A stretch of 64,000 bases of DNA, from positions 1,059,651 to 1,123,650 of the forward strand of contig CM059040.1 in assembly GCA_030279155.1 (NCBI GenBank). Direction: 5' to 3'. The DNA is from Forsythia viridissima (Eukaryota; Streptophyta; Magnoliopsida; Lamiales; Oleaceae). Of this stretch, positions 24,390 to 36,251 are shown in pieces. How positions within the stretch are numbered: the stretch's first letter is position 1; every line of letters starts with the position of its first letter. Position numbers and translations under genes: made by a program. The notes beneath the pieces were generated by a model, which saw only the letters and a list, made by a program, of their open reading frames with translations, did not search any database and was not told the origin of the DNA.

Positions 24390-25833
24390 CTAGGTAACAA
24401 TAGATTCTACTGGTAGAGCACCCACCATGCACTGATCAATAATATGGCCCATATAACAGCACTTAGCACAAAAATGTGGCAACCTCTCATATACAATAGG
24501 TAGCCAAAAACTACGATATTCACCCCGATCAATCTCCAGATTCACCTCAACACAAACCCTAGCTTCACTAAGCCTCAACAAATCAGCAGTTACCTCGTCA
24601 ATCCTCAAAGACACTCCAACAATTTTAGATAAAGCAAATAAAAATTCATTTGCACGTAAATGAACAGGCAATAAAGAAAATGATATCTATGCAGGGGCAA
24701 TAGGGGTTTCAATATCAGGATGGAATTCACATGTCCATTTAAGTACACGTATAGGGCAACCCTTAATAAACCAAAATGGTTTTAAAAACAACCTACTATA
24801 ATCATCCTTGTGTGTCAAGTGAATCAATATGTGTTTGTAATCAATAAGCCCAAGTTTAAATTCACCATAAAAGCCAAACGTTTGAAAACTATAGCGTACT
24901 TCCACTATTTTGGGTTTGCGATGAGAAAACTTGCCAACAAGTGTGAACTTGAATGGCTCAGCGAGAGAAGCCTCCTTGTCTGAAGTACTAAAGCTGGTTT
25001 ACCACGATGCAAAAATGGATCCTTAGCCACAAACTGATGACAAGTAGAGTCTGGAGAAGACTGAAGGACGGAAGTAAATGACTTCCTCAAACTTCGTTCA
25101 GCCAAAGTAATAGTCTGTCGATCAGTGACAGCAGCTGCATAAGTCTTACAGCCTATATTAAATGCTGATTGAGCCTCTTGAGGAAAAACATGTGGGCCTG
25201 GAGCAATAGTGGTTGAAAAATTAGGCAAACGGACTAGGCTGAAAAAAACAATCGGAGGCACGGGTAAGGCAGCTTGCTGGTGCTGCGCAGGCACACGTGC
25301 TAGGCGCGCTGTGCGTGCCAGCAGCACACCAGTTGCCGGAATAGGTGCTCTTGGCTTGATATCTAGAACTAGGACGTGCACCATCCTAAGGAGAGAAGAC
25401 AGCTGGGTCAATGGAGAGTTGCAACAGGGTTGGACTTGACCTGATGGGAGAAGGCAGTTGGTGCGTCTAGATGGTGCGGAGTTGCTGGGATGGTAGAATT
25501 AACAGGAGACGCCAATCTGCTCGCAGACAATAAACCCTCATCAATTGCCACTCCTATGGCGACGTTAGATCCATCAATGAGATCGCCCAGGGGTGGTGCT
25601 CTGGTTGGTGCTTCTCCAGTGGGCGTGCGGCGGGTAGGTGGACCAGCGGTGGCGCTAGGGGCTTCACCTAGGACTGCCGCTGTTTTGACTGGTTTATTGG
25701 AATTGGGATCAATTTTGGATGGCGTGAGGTCGGTAAGGATGATGTTAGAGGAGGCCGAGGGTAACCCATCACCGATAGGTATCAAATCTGGAGGTTTAGG
25801 CGGCGGAGGGTGCCTGCATGAAGAAATTTCCAT
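24390..25833 (-). pseudogene. LINE ORF1 (DUF4283-like plus CCHC knuckle)
   Basis: The ORF1 protein of plant L1 elements binds RNA. It starts MEISSCRHPPPPKPPDL and has a proline-rich N-terminus. A DUF4283-like region follows (FGFYGEFKLGLIDYKHILI...FIKGCPIRVLKW), then a knuckle CAKCCYMGHIIDQC (C-X2-C-X4-H-X4-C) near 24450. It is broken into several frames at about 25408, 24905 and 24690. A further Pro/Val-rich frame at 24293-23859 probably continues ORF1. Confidence 0.7.
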
Positions 25834-26147
25834 GTTCCAGGTTTACGTGTGCCAGAAGGTTTTTGTTCAAAAGATCGACAAAATCTTATGTCCACTTGAA
25901 ACCATAAAAAATATCAGATTGAAACAAACAAAAGTATGATGACCTTAGTGCTATTTTAAGCACAATGTTTGAGTGCTCGATATACAAGTTTCTATGTATG
26001 AGATGGTCCCAAAGACAAGATAAAATTAGTTGCATATGCATTCTATATTCGGGTATATAATTAGTTCATAGATGAATTATCTAAACTAAATTTTTATTTT
26101 AAGAATGCAGATTTTTGTTAAAAGCAGCTTTATGTTTTCCTCACATA

Positions 26148-27991
26148 TCTATACTATCTCTAAAATGGGCTTAAATGGAGAAATATTTTTGGACCATTCT
26201 ACCCTTATAAATTTTTTAAAATTCTATATTCATCTTTAGTATTCATTAATGTATAATTATTTTTTAATATTTTATTTATTACTCTTTATTGTTCATCCTT
26301 ATTGTACATTAAATTTTCAACAATTTACTAAATAACAATTAAATTTTTTAAAATAATTAATCTATTAAATTAAATATGAAGGTGAAAAGATGATCTCAAA
26401 TTTATTTATTTATTTATTTATTTGCATTAAGTAGATAAAATGAATGAGAAATGAGTTTCAACCCAAAAAAATGAATAAGAAAAATTGTAACTTTGTTTAT
26501 TAACGCATTAAAATTCAAATCATAATTGTCAAAACTGAAATGGAGATAAAAAGATTATTTTTAATATATTAGATTACAATGATTACGAGCATGTTTGGTT
26601 CAGTTCTTTTTTTTAAATTATTTTTTTTCTCAAATTCATTTTCAACTACATATTTTGTGGGACCTACAACTTTTCAACCACACATTTTACCAATTTTTTT
26701 CAAAATCTTTAAATCCCACCAAATATATACTATAGTTTAGAATTAATGTGTGAAACTTTTTTTATTTTTAATTTAATTTAATTTAATTAATATATATAGA
26801 ACATTCTTCTTATCTTACTTCTGTCTGTCAATAATATTCTTACAACATAGACAAATATTGACACTTCTTTAATTTTTGTTTCTTACTCACATTTATGACG
26901 TTTCATTTACGTCGTCAAATCAAACACGTCTAATAAAAAGAGAACATACATAAAGAATATTGCTCACAAATGACTACTACTCTAACAAATGTACAATATT
27001 ATGTAGTCAATCATTATATTTTTTCACAATAAAATTAGTAATTGTTAATTTTATTCTTCACAAAATGCAGCCCTGAAGATAATTAATACTATGAGATTTG
27101 ATATCAATGGTTCACCAATCATTAAAGTTTAAATCACCAAAAGGTATTAACTAGGTTCAATTTATTGTTGGTATTACCACCATATAAAACTCATCCCTAA
27201 TTGTAATTGTACTTATATGAACGCAATTATCTTATAATATTTATTTGTTACTTTTTTATTGTTCATTATTATCGTACATTAAATTTTTAATAATTTATTA
27301 AATATACATTTAAAATTTGTAAATATTTAATATATTAAATTAAATATGAAGGTGAAAAGACGATCTCAATTTTGTTTACCTTACGTAAATGAAAGAAATG
27401 AGAAATAAATTTAAGAGAGAGACACAGACAACGTTGACAATTCTTTAATTTTTGTTTCTTACTTACATTTATGTTGTTTTCATTAACATTGTCAAATCAG
27501 ACGCGTTTAAATAAAAGAGACACAAAGAATATTGTTTATAAAGAGTCACTACTCCAACAAATATACAATATTATATAGTCTATCATTACATTCTCTCCAA
27601 TAAAATTAATAATTATTAATTTTTTTTCGTAAAATACAACTTTGAAGATCCCTATTAATACATCATTAATTCCGTACGATTTGATATCAATGATTCGTCA
27701 ATCATCAAAGCTCAAATCACCAAAAGCTCTTCACTGAATTTAAGTTACTATTCGTATTACTAATATAAAAAACTCATCTTTAATTGCAATTGTATTTCTA
27801 TGAATATAAATAAAATATCAACATCGAACAATACAAAACAACATGTTATCAACAACCATTTTTTTTTATCTTTATTACAATTGCTACTTTAACATTTTAA
27901 TTATTAACAATTAAAAAATAAAAAATTTGAAAATATTAAAAATTAACAATATGATTATAAAAACACGTGCAACGCATGCATGTCTAACTAG
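26148..27991 (+). mobile_element. Non-autonomous Helitron
   Basis: The 5' end TCTATACTATCTCTAAAA lies after an A, and the 3' end CTAG lies before a T, preceded by an imperfect hairpin (ACGTGCAACGCATGCATGT). This matches the A^T insertion and TC...CTRR ends of Helitrons. There are no Rep/helicase frames. An internal ~600-base direct duplication is seen (26270-27190, expanded by extra sequence, against 27240-27850; shared 'ttaaatatgaaggtgaaaaga' and 'aatcaccaaaag'). It shares both termini with 48907-51217. Confidence 0.75.
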
Positions 27992-28001
27992 TATATATAA
28001 A

Positions 28002-28079
28002 TGTGCTGATTAATATGAAGATGATGTTTTCTCATGTTATTGTGCTGATTAATATGAAGATGATGTTTTCTTATGTTAT
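28002..28079. repeat. 39-bp tandem duplication
   Basis: Two adjacent 39-base units starting TGTGCTGATTAATATGAAGA (28002 and 28041), with one mismatch, immediately after the Helitron 3' end. The rest of 28080-29010 shows no gene. Confidence 0.9.
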
Positions 28080-29009
28080 TGGATGCTCATGTGTTGACTT
28101 TCATTTAGAACGCATGAAATTATAAGCTAAGGTTAAGAAGTTGTATTCATGAATTGTATGAATTAAATAATAACATGTGTGCCTTATTTGTTGCTTTATT
28201 CGCTAGGCTTTACAGCTTATAAGTAGTTTTATGACTTTGTAAAAAATAGATAGAAGATACACCGAGGTAGTGAAAACGTGGAGAAGGACGTCCAATGACG
28301 GAATGTAGTATCATATAATTACTAAAAGAGACGTTTGAACTCACTATCCGCAATGGCCCGGAGTATACATAAAAGAAAGAAGTTATAAAACGGTTTCTAT
28401 TTATAACGCGATGTCATTGGAGTTCTTGAGAATTCTATATTTCATCACATGAAGTATGATCATTTTCTTTTGGTTCAATCCCTTTTGTAGATTCTCTTTT
28501 ATGGTATAATGTTGTTTTGTTTCTTTTGCGTAAATCGGAAAACATGATTTTGTAAATTATAGGAACCCAATGTATTTAGAAGAATGAGAATCTTATGTAC
28601 TACATTTGTGATTAAGTTTATATATTCAAGCTTATAAATAATTATGTCATCTACATTCTTAAAGTTTTACTTCTGGTTTCAGTTTTAAAATCTTAAAGAT
28701 TGTATGTTATAAGTTTAATTTGAGTATTATGAGTTAAGATAATCAACTAAAAAATAGACATAGGCATGTCTGATTTAGGACCGATATACGGACACTAGTA
28801 TCAATCAGAGGTTGGTTTTTTGACTCAACTCGAAGATTCTAGAAGCCTTCAGACATGAAGCAGAGACACAAATATCTGCCCTATGTTGAACAGAAGGATA
28901 TTAGAATCTTTTAAAAGTTAGTTTTCTAGTATAACTTGAGGCTACTAAAAACCTTCAGCAGACCTGAAGTAAAGATTAAAAAAAAAAAAATTATCGAAAA
29001 CTTAGGAGT

Positions 29010-29519
29010 TGTCACATTCGTCCAGTTAATTTGGAATTTGATTACTTTGATTGAATAAAGACTATTTTCTCTCCCTTTATTTCTCTTTCACGGTCTGTCT
29101 CTCACCTCTTTCTATCCCATTCTTATCTTCTCCTTTCTTTCTTTTTTCTTCTTCTTCTCTCCCATTTTCCCTTCTTTCTATAATTCTGGTTCTTGTACAA
29201 TTGTCCATCGTCAATTTGGTATCAAGTTAATCTGGAATTCTGGTCTTCGAAGTTTACATTCTTTTGATTTGATTACTTTGATATGTTCGAATTGGTGTTA
29301 TGGCTTTCCTAATAAAGTTATCGACCCATGAGCGCATGAAGCATATTGAGATCGACTGTCCTTAGGGATGGCAAAAATATCTGATTCGTTTCAAACCGAT
29401 GGATACCCGATCCGAATGGAATAAAAAATTCTCGATCCGCGGATCAGCGGGGCATATCGGGACAGATATTTGTTATCCGCCGCGAATCTCAGGACGAATC
29501 GCCCGATTCTATCCGCCCT

Positions 29520-29573
<54 letters not shown>

Positions 29574-30813
29574 ATTAAATAATAAAAAGATGAAAGATTA
29601 GGGACAAGGACTGAAATTGTAATTTAAAATTTCCTAAACCTAATTGATTGTCTTGCACTTCCATATAATAAATTTCAAAGTCCCAGCCCACATATTACAG
29701 AAACAGCCGCCCCCCGCCTGCCCACCACCACCGGCCGAAGAAGAACATCCAAGAGAAAGTAGAGAAAAGAATGAGAAAAGAAGAAGAAAGAAGAAAGAAA
29801 AAGAACAACCGTTAAGCCCATTTTCGTTCTTCTTTAAGAGATAAGCAATTAAGTAAATAATTTTAGATTTTTCAGGGTTTTAATTAGTAGGAAATGTTAC
29901 AATTTCAAACAATCGGGTTTTGCCTAACATCCATCAGAACATCCATCAGAATCTTTTACCAAAGAAAGCCGGAGGAAAAGACAGAAATTGGCTCGGCTTC
30001 GCAAGAGTTTTAGGTTTTTTTTTTTTTTTTTAACCTGTGTTGATGGATATACATGGTTAAGGGTTTTGTTTAATTTTTTATGGTTATGAGATGTTTGGTT
30101 TATTAGAGACTCCTATTTTAGTTTGGTTGAATAATGAATACATAAGATCAATGCCAATTAAAATTCTTTGCTGATCTTTAAGATGTGCAGTTTATCTTTT
30201 TTTCCTTTGCTGCTTCATGGTAATTCGGTTTAAAATTATGTGCTCAATCCCGTTGAATCCTCGTGTTCCTGGAACCACCAAAAAAAAAAAAGACGGATCA
30301 ATATGCGGATCAGTGCTCTGATCCGCCATGATCCGTATCCGATCCGCCCCAAAAAATGGCAGATCAATCCACGGATTTGGATCTCCTACAATTCTTGCGG
30401 GGCGTATTGAATACAAATCAGGCCGATACGCCTCAATTCGCCCCGTTGCCACCACTAACTGTCATCATATTTGTCACTATCTTCATCGTTACAGTTTTCT
30501 GACTTTTTCAAGAAGTCACATCCGGTCTACCCGTTTTCATTTCTTGCTTGACAAACTCTCGCTGCTTGTTTCTATAGCATCGTGATTTTGAGGGGAATGT
30601 TAGAATATATATTAGATGATTGTCATTTAATAGAAGATTGTCCTAATATATTACAATATATTAGATGATTTTTTTATTTAATATAAATTAGAGTTTGTCT
30701 TATTATATAAACTAGTTGTATCTAGTATTTTACTTATGCCGTTTACTTAATAATATTGATTCTTGTTTCTCACTCTTTGTTCTTCTCTTCTAAATTTGAT
30801 TTATATTATTTAA
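29010..30813 (+). mobile_element. Truncated copia element fused to the HKT pseudogene
   Basis: Related to the element at 9349-10799. RNase H text HERMKHIEIDC occurs at 29326-29358, continuing after an hAT insertion as HHICHYLHRY and FLLDKLSLL (30464-30570), then 'ttgaggggaa' and a 3' LTR beginning TGTTAGAATA at 30599. The LTR stops about a dozen bases short of its normal end at 30810-30813, where HKT exon sequence begins. No 5' LTR was found. Confidence 0.75.
29363..30457. mobile_element. hAT element inside the copia RNase H
   Basis: TAGGGATGGCAAAA...GTTGCCACCACTA, 1095 bases, with 8-bp TSD ACTGTCCT/ACTGTCAT (7 of 8) splitting the conserved IDC|H of RNase H. The ends are rich in 'ggatc', 'gatccg' and 'ccgatc'. 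It carries an (AT)n tract (29523-29570) and a Lys/Glu-rich open frame (29644-29844) of no recognisable function. Confidence 0.85.
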
Positions 30814-31300
30814 ATACATCAAAATCATAGAAGAACCTACTACATGGACCACCAGAAGATAACAGAAGACCACTTGAGCCAAAATTATAATGAACTTTAA
30901 TTTCAAAGCCTCATTCTCCAATTTTATATCTGTTTCTAAGTTGGAGAATCAGAATCCGTGGTATAATGTCTTTTATTCTGTTTTTGTGTGGCTTGGACCT
31001 CATCAGATGAAGTTCAAGCATGGAAGTATAGACTTCCCCATCCCCACCCAAAAACATCAAAATGGTTAAAAACACTAGTTGTATATTGGATAATACCTCC
31101 ATTAATTCAACTGTGGACATGCCCGAAACAGTGGCTGCCGACACAGAAGTGAAAAAGAGATCGAAATCTTTAGGCATGGATGAAGTTTTTCTTGGCTTTT
31201 AAACCTTCAAAGCCAAGAAACGAGGAAACTAAGATAAACTAACTTTGTTCTTAAACAGCTTTTCTTTCTAATCTATACTAGGGTTTGAAATGGCTGGAAA
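30814..31300 (-). pseudogene. Truncated HKT exon 1 copy
   Basis: This matches the 5' half of HKT exon 1. Readable parts include MPKDFDLFFTSVSAATVS, then GMSTVE, then IQLVFLTILM. Lesions relative to the intact gene are a stop where KVSKPR becomes KV-stop-KPR near 31200, loss of the N-terminal exon segment and TATA region, a 3-nt insertion (VE-L-ME), a 6-nt insertion (GGDGEV), a deletion of about 105 bases covering the acidic loop, and a complete break at 30814 where copia LTR sequence begins. The filter residue equivalent to S78 is glycine (AGC to GGC). It cannot make a transporter. Confidence 0.88.
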
Positions 31301-31828
31301 TTGGGAGCTACAGAAGCTCTTCAAATCAGTGGAATTTCCCTGTACATTGGCCTATATATCGAGGAAGATCAATATTGACTACATGAAGAGGGCCCAAAAG
31401 GAATCAGGTCAAGAACCAATACCTCCGTGTGTAATGGCCCTTGGGTTGTCGAAAGCATGAACACAACAAAGATAACACATGTCTTGTTATGTGTGCAAAT
31501 GTTCTGCTTTTATCATCGAACATTGACATGATTTTTGAAGCAGAATTTCGTACAAAATAGATATTTTACTTGTAAGAAAATAGAAGAATAGAATAATTTG
31601 ATTGATTATGAGCATTTCCAATAATGCTCTTCACTTTAAATAGTACAATTTTCAACATAATAAGCATCTTCAACATTTTTAAAAAATAAAGAGTAGGATA
31701 TTATATCTATGTCCAAGAACACTATATATTTATTCTTTGGTTTTGCTTTGTTCCATTAACCATTATGACTTAACATTTTCCCTCCATGTTTCACCAATGA
31801 TGGAAGAAGTATGAGTAAAATAATAAAG

Positions 31829-31829
<1 letters not shown>

Positions 31830-31910
<81 letters not shown>
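31830..31910. repeat. (AT)n(GA)n microsatellite
   Basis: An AT run at 31830-31864 flows straight into a GA run at 31865-31910. It lies in the part of copy B (31590-31915) that is absent from copy A. Confidence 0.95.
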
Positions 31911-31913
<3 letters not shown>

Positions 31914-31984
31914 GTTTGTGATATTTGTGAAATAATTTGGAGCATTAATGACACGAACATTAAAGTGGAATTTCACACAAAAGA

Positions 31985-32540
31985 AATTTATTTATGTTAA
32001 AGGGCTAAATTCAATATTGATTAAATATCCAAATATTAACTAACATATAAAGGTTTGACTAGTCTTCTTAATAAGATTGATCTTTTAAGATATTGAACTC
32101 TAAGTCTTAAATATGGTATCAGAGTTCATTAAACTCAAACGAAGAATTCGATCTGTGTAAAGCTTAAACAAGCATTCGAATTTCAAGATTGGTGTGCTCA
32201 AACGAGCCACCATCTTGTCAGAACATGGATGAATTTTACATTGATTATATATTGAAACTATAACTAACATATAAGGGTTTGAACTATCCCTCTTAACAAG
32301 GTTGACCTTTTAAGATAAAACGTCAATGCTTAATATAATATCATACTCCATTAAGTTCCAACAAACAATTCAATCTGATTTTGACTCAAAAACAAGCACA
32401 CAGATTTCAAGATTGGTGTTTTCATACGAGCTACCATCTTACGATGGCATATTAAGGGATAAACCCCACATCAGTTAAATACCAAAATATTAACCAACAT
32501 ATAAAAATTTAAATTACTGCTCTTAATAAAATGAAGGAAC
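31985..32540. repeat. Tandem TRIM-like array, copy B
   Basis: Counterpart of 15930-16460 in the duplicated segment, with the same three repeat starts and the GGTATCAGAG string near 32115. It is upstream of the truncated HKT copy. Confidence 0.55.
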
Positions 32541-33578
32541 TCCAAATCTTAATAATTTGTAATAAAATAGGAGTACGGCATTTTATATAAGTTACACTCT
32601 ATATAAGAGTACAAGAATACTTAAATGATATATTCGACTATCAACTAAGAGCTATAGATTCCATAATGCAAGTATATATTCCAATAACTCACTAATTGAG
32701 TTGTCAAAGTAGTGAGGTACTTGATCTAACCTGTGTCAAGATGTTCGTATTCACAGAAGCACTAAGTGGTCCAACGGTTGACCCGTGGCTATCTTGCCCA
32801 AGTATATCTCATTAGTCTCTTTGTTTGGTGTGTTAATTTAAGATGGTCATTGTGTTACATTGTAGCCAATCAAGTTCCTTAATTAATATGTGTTTCATAT
32901 TAGGCATCTTGTCTAATTTGTCATCCATGTAATCAGGGCAAATCCAGAAAGAAGTTAAAATATTTTTAGACCAAGCTAATATATATAAAAATTAAAATTT
33001 TTGAATAAAAAATTTGTTTTTTTAAAAATAAAAATTCCTATAATTAAAAAAAAAAATAAAAAAATTGGGCCAATAGCACTCCAACAGAAGAGAGATGCCC
33101 CCTATCAGCCCCAGCATGTAATGGACCCAATAAACAACTATTTTTTAAGTTAAAAAATTGTAGTAACTTGTTCTCGAATCTATGGTTTCTTTAGCAAGTT
33201 TATTCACAACCTTTAAATAAAGTATTTGATCTTCGATCTTTCCTTGTTATCGTATGAGAGTTTTTCATAGAATTTGTCAAATCATTGATTCAATCTCACG
33301 TGTGAACGGCAACATGAGTTATTGAATCTATAATCAACTACATGTGAAACACACATAATAAGTTGATTCTTAAGAAATGAAAAGCCAATAGTGACAAGTA
33401 AATTGTTAAGGCTCGAACCAGCTCATTGAGACTCTGTCTATTTAATTCGGACTTTTATAAATTTTTATAGACTTTAGTAAGTGGATGACTTTTGTGAAAT
33501 TTGTGAACTTTTAAGTGATTTTTATAAATTTGTTAAGAATTAATAAAACTCTTCCATGAACTTATGTAGACTTTCAAT

Positions 33579-34360
33579 TAGGCATGGGCGTCTAGTAGGT
33601 CGATCCAAGTATTTCAATACTCGGAACCATCCGTTACAGTTCGGGTATGTTGTAAATGGAACCATTTGGTCCACGTAATTATTAGAACCAAACCTGAATC
33701 GGAACTGTCGGTTCGGGTTCGCTTTTACCCATAATTTTTTTTAAAAAAAATCGTTAGTTGACAACATGTTTTGAAAAAAATTAAAAAATTACAAACCCGT
33801 TAACATTAAAGTATGTTAGATATTAAAAAAATTTATGAAAAATATAAAAATTAACTGGAATAATAGACACCAAATTTACAAACTCATAAATTAAGGTTAG
33901 AATAAGAAAAATTACCTCTTAAAATTGAGGATTCGTTTCGGTTACAAAGGAGTTTCAGCTTCGCCGTCTCATTGTGTGTTGAGCGAGAGAGAAATAAGCG
34001 AAATTGCGAGACAGACGACAATGTTTGTATTGAGTATCTGAGCAAATAGTGATTAAGAATTTGAGATTTTGGTAATTAGAATTAGGTCAAATTGAGTTTA
34101 AGTTTAAGCGTGATGGGATTTGTACTTTTTGTTTGGATCTTGGACAATTAGACTCTTGTCTTTGGTACCGTGGTGTTGGATTGTAGGGTCAGTGAATAAA
34201 TTTTAGCAAATGACAAATTAGATTTCCATCGGATACCCACGGTTCTAGTTCAAGAACCAAGAACCGACCCAAACCTGGTCGATTCTCGGTTCCGGTTCCT
34301 AATTTTATTTTTTTGGAACCGGACCAGAACTGCCGGTTCCGGTTAAAATGCCCACCCCTA
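33579..34360. mobile_element. Non-autonomous hAT element (copy B)
   Basis: Same element and site as 17448-18253. The left TSD is CTTTCAAT (33571-33578) and the right is CTTTCAAC. The hexamer expansion is absent. Confidence 0.85.
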
Positions 34361-35271
34361 CTTTCAACAAAGATTTATGTAGATTTCTATAGACTTTTTT
34401 TTAAAAAATGTTAAGTTAAATTTCTATAGAAAGCAATATTATTACGAATAACTTCTCGTATGTCCAAATCATCTATAATACATGTAAATAAATAACATAA
34501 AGTAATAAATCATATTTCTCATATTAATAAAAATATTTCTTACAAAATATAATTTTTTTTAAATCACCTCAATTAGATTAACATATTAGGGGGAGAGAGA
34601 AATCTCTCTTTTTAATTACTTGTTCAAAACGGAGATAAGAAGTAAAGTGATTCCAAGACAAAATGTATGAATCCAACGATTTTTTTTAAGACAAACGAAT
34701 CTCATATCATATGAAACTTAGACTATCATGCATCGAAAAAATCCAAAAGCAAAATTGTCGTAATTAGAAAGCAAAACAACTATTTACAATCATAATAACT
34801 CATTAAACAAAAAATCGACTGATTTTAGAAATATTCTGTTATGCAATCAACCCACATTGGAAATTTTACATAAATTAGAAAATGATGTATCTAGAACAAG
34901 TAAAATCAAATTCTTATTAATAAAAGAAAAGAAACGTTCTTTATTTGGGTATCTGGAGTCTTCACAAATCTCATGACTATACGGGATTTTTTTTTTTTTT
35001 TGAAAGATTTGCTATTAATGCTTTCCACAAAAAAGTCTCGTTGGTAAATAGGGAATTTCCTAAAAGTCATTCTCAATTTGAATAGACCATGACTTATAGA
35101 AACTTCTAAAAAAATTTAATTGAATACTTCGTGATATTTTTAAAGTATCTAAAAGTCTAAATTCAATACATTAGTACTTTTAGCGAGTTTTAAAAAGTCT
35201 ACATTGAATAATCCTAAATTTTTTAAATCCTTAGAAGTATTTAAAAGTATCAATTGAATACACCCCCTAGT

Positions 35272-35302
<31 letters not shown>

Positions 35303-35459
35303 TTGCATTGTCAAGGAATAAACACCATTGGCTGACCTACATTGGGTCATGTGGGGTCAACTTCCCCACAATTTTTTCACCGTTTAAAATTTTTTTTTTC
35401 CTCTAATGTGACATTAACCCATGCCCAATAAAAATGGGTCAATTCAGATACAATAATAG

Positions 35460-36251
35460 TAGAGCTGGCAAACAGACTGCCCAGTCCATCAGAACCGGGC
35501 CACACTTAAAACTGACCTGAGTCAGCCCAACCCAGTTTTATGCGAGTCAGCAATATGCTGACCCAGTCCAGCCCATCAGGTCAACGGACCAACTCGGCCA
35601 TAATTTTATTTTTTTATTTTTTTAAATAATTTTTTTTCTAACTAGAAAGATAAACAATATATCTTTTATGTTAAAAATGTGTGTTATAAAATAATTTATA
35701 TATAACTCTTTATTCCTCTTGTTAATGAGAAATTAAGTTGAATATTGACAAAAAAATATTCAACTATATAAAGTGCCTGATAATTCAACATAGTTTTAAC
35801 GTTGTAACTGCATGCATATATACTCATATATAGGCCCGATTTTGTTTGACATATTTATTTAATTGAATAGGCTCATATATAAATTATTTAATTCAACATA
35901 GTTATTTAATTGAAGAAGCTCATATATAAATTATTGAATTCAATATATTTATTTAATTTGACATAGTTATTTAATTTAACATAGTTATTTATATATACTC
36001 ATATATAGGCCCGTACATATAATTCAACATAGTTATTTAACTATTTCGTACTAAACTTCAACTCAAATTCATAGAAGATTAATGTCAATGAGCAAAAAAA
36101 AATCGGGTCAATCCAGTCCAAACCCGACTGGCAAGCAGGCTAGCTAGGCCGGGTCATATAGGCCCGATTTTGTTCGGGCCAGCCCAACCCAAAATTCGAG
36201 TTATACGGGGTCCGCCCATTGGGTCGATCCGGATCGATTTTGCCACTTCTA
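35460..36251. mobile_element. Second non-autonomous hAT element (copy B)
   Basis: Same site and same TSD pair (AATAATAG left, AGTAATAG right) as 19335-20082, so it is an ancestral insertion carried along by the segmental duplication. Confidence 0.8.

Larger units (their letters stand above)
20677..25950 (-). mobile_element. Decayed L1-type LINE, 3'-truncated
   Basis: A non-LTR retrotransposon read on the minus strand: ORF1 with a gag-like domain and CCHC knuckle (25833-24390), AP endonuclease (23739-about 22460), reverse transcriptase (22333-about 21430) and a zinc-binding RT-associated region (about 21026-20700). There is no poly-A (no plus-strand T tract at 20677), and the RNase H part expected after the zinc-binding region is missing, so the 3' end was lost at the junction with duplication copy A. 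Multiple stops and frameshifts make it inactive. The 5' limit is approximate. Confidence 0.85.

Noticed and set aside
25490..25939. 149-aa plus-strand frame
   Set aside because: Antisense shadow of the proline-rich start of LINE ORF1.
31791..31976. Ser-Leu/Tyr-Ile repeat frame
   Set aside because: Translation of the (AT)n(GA)n microsatellite.
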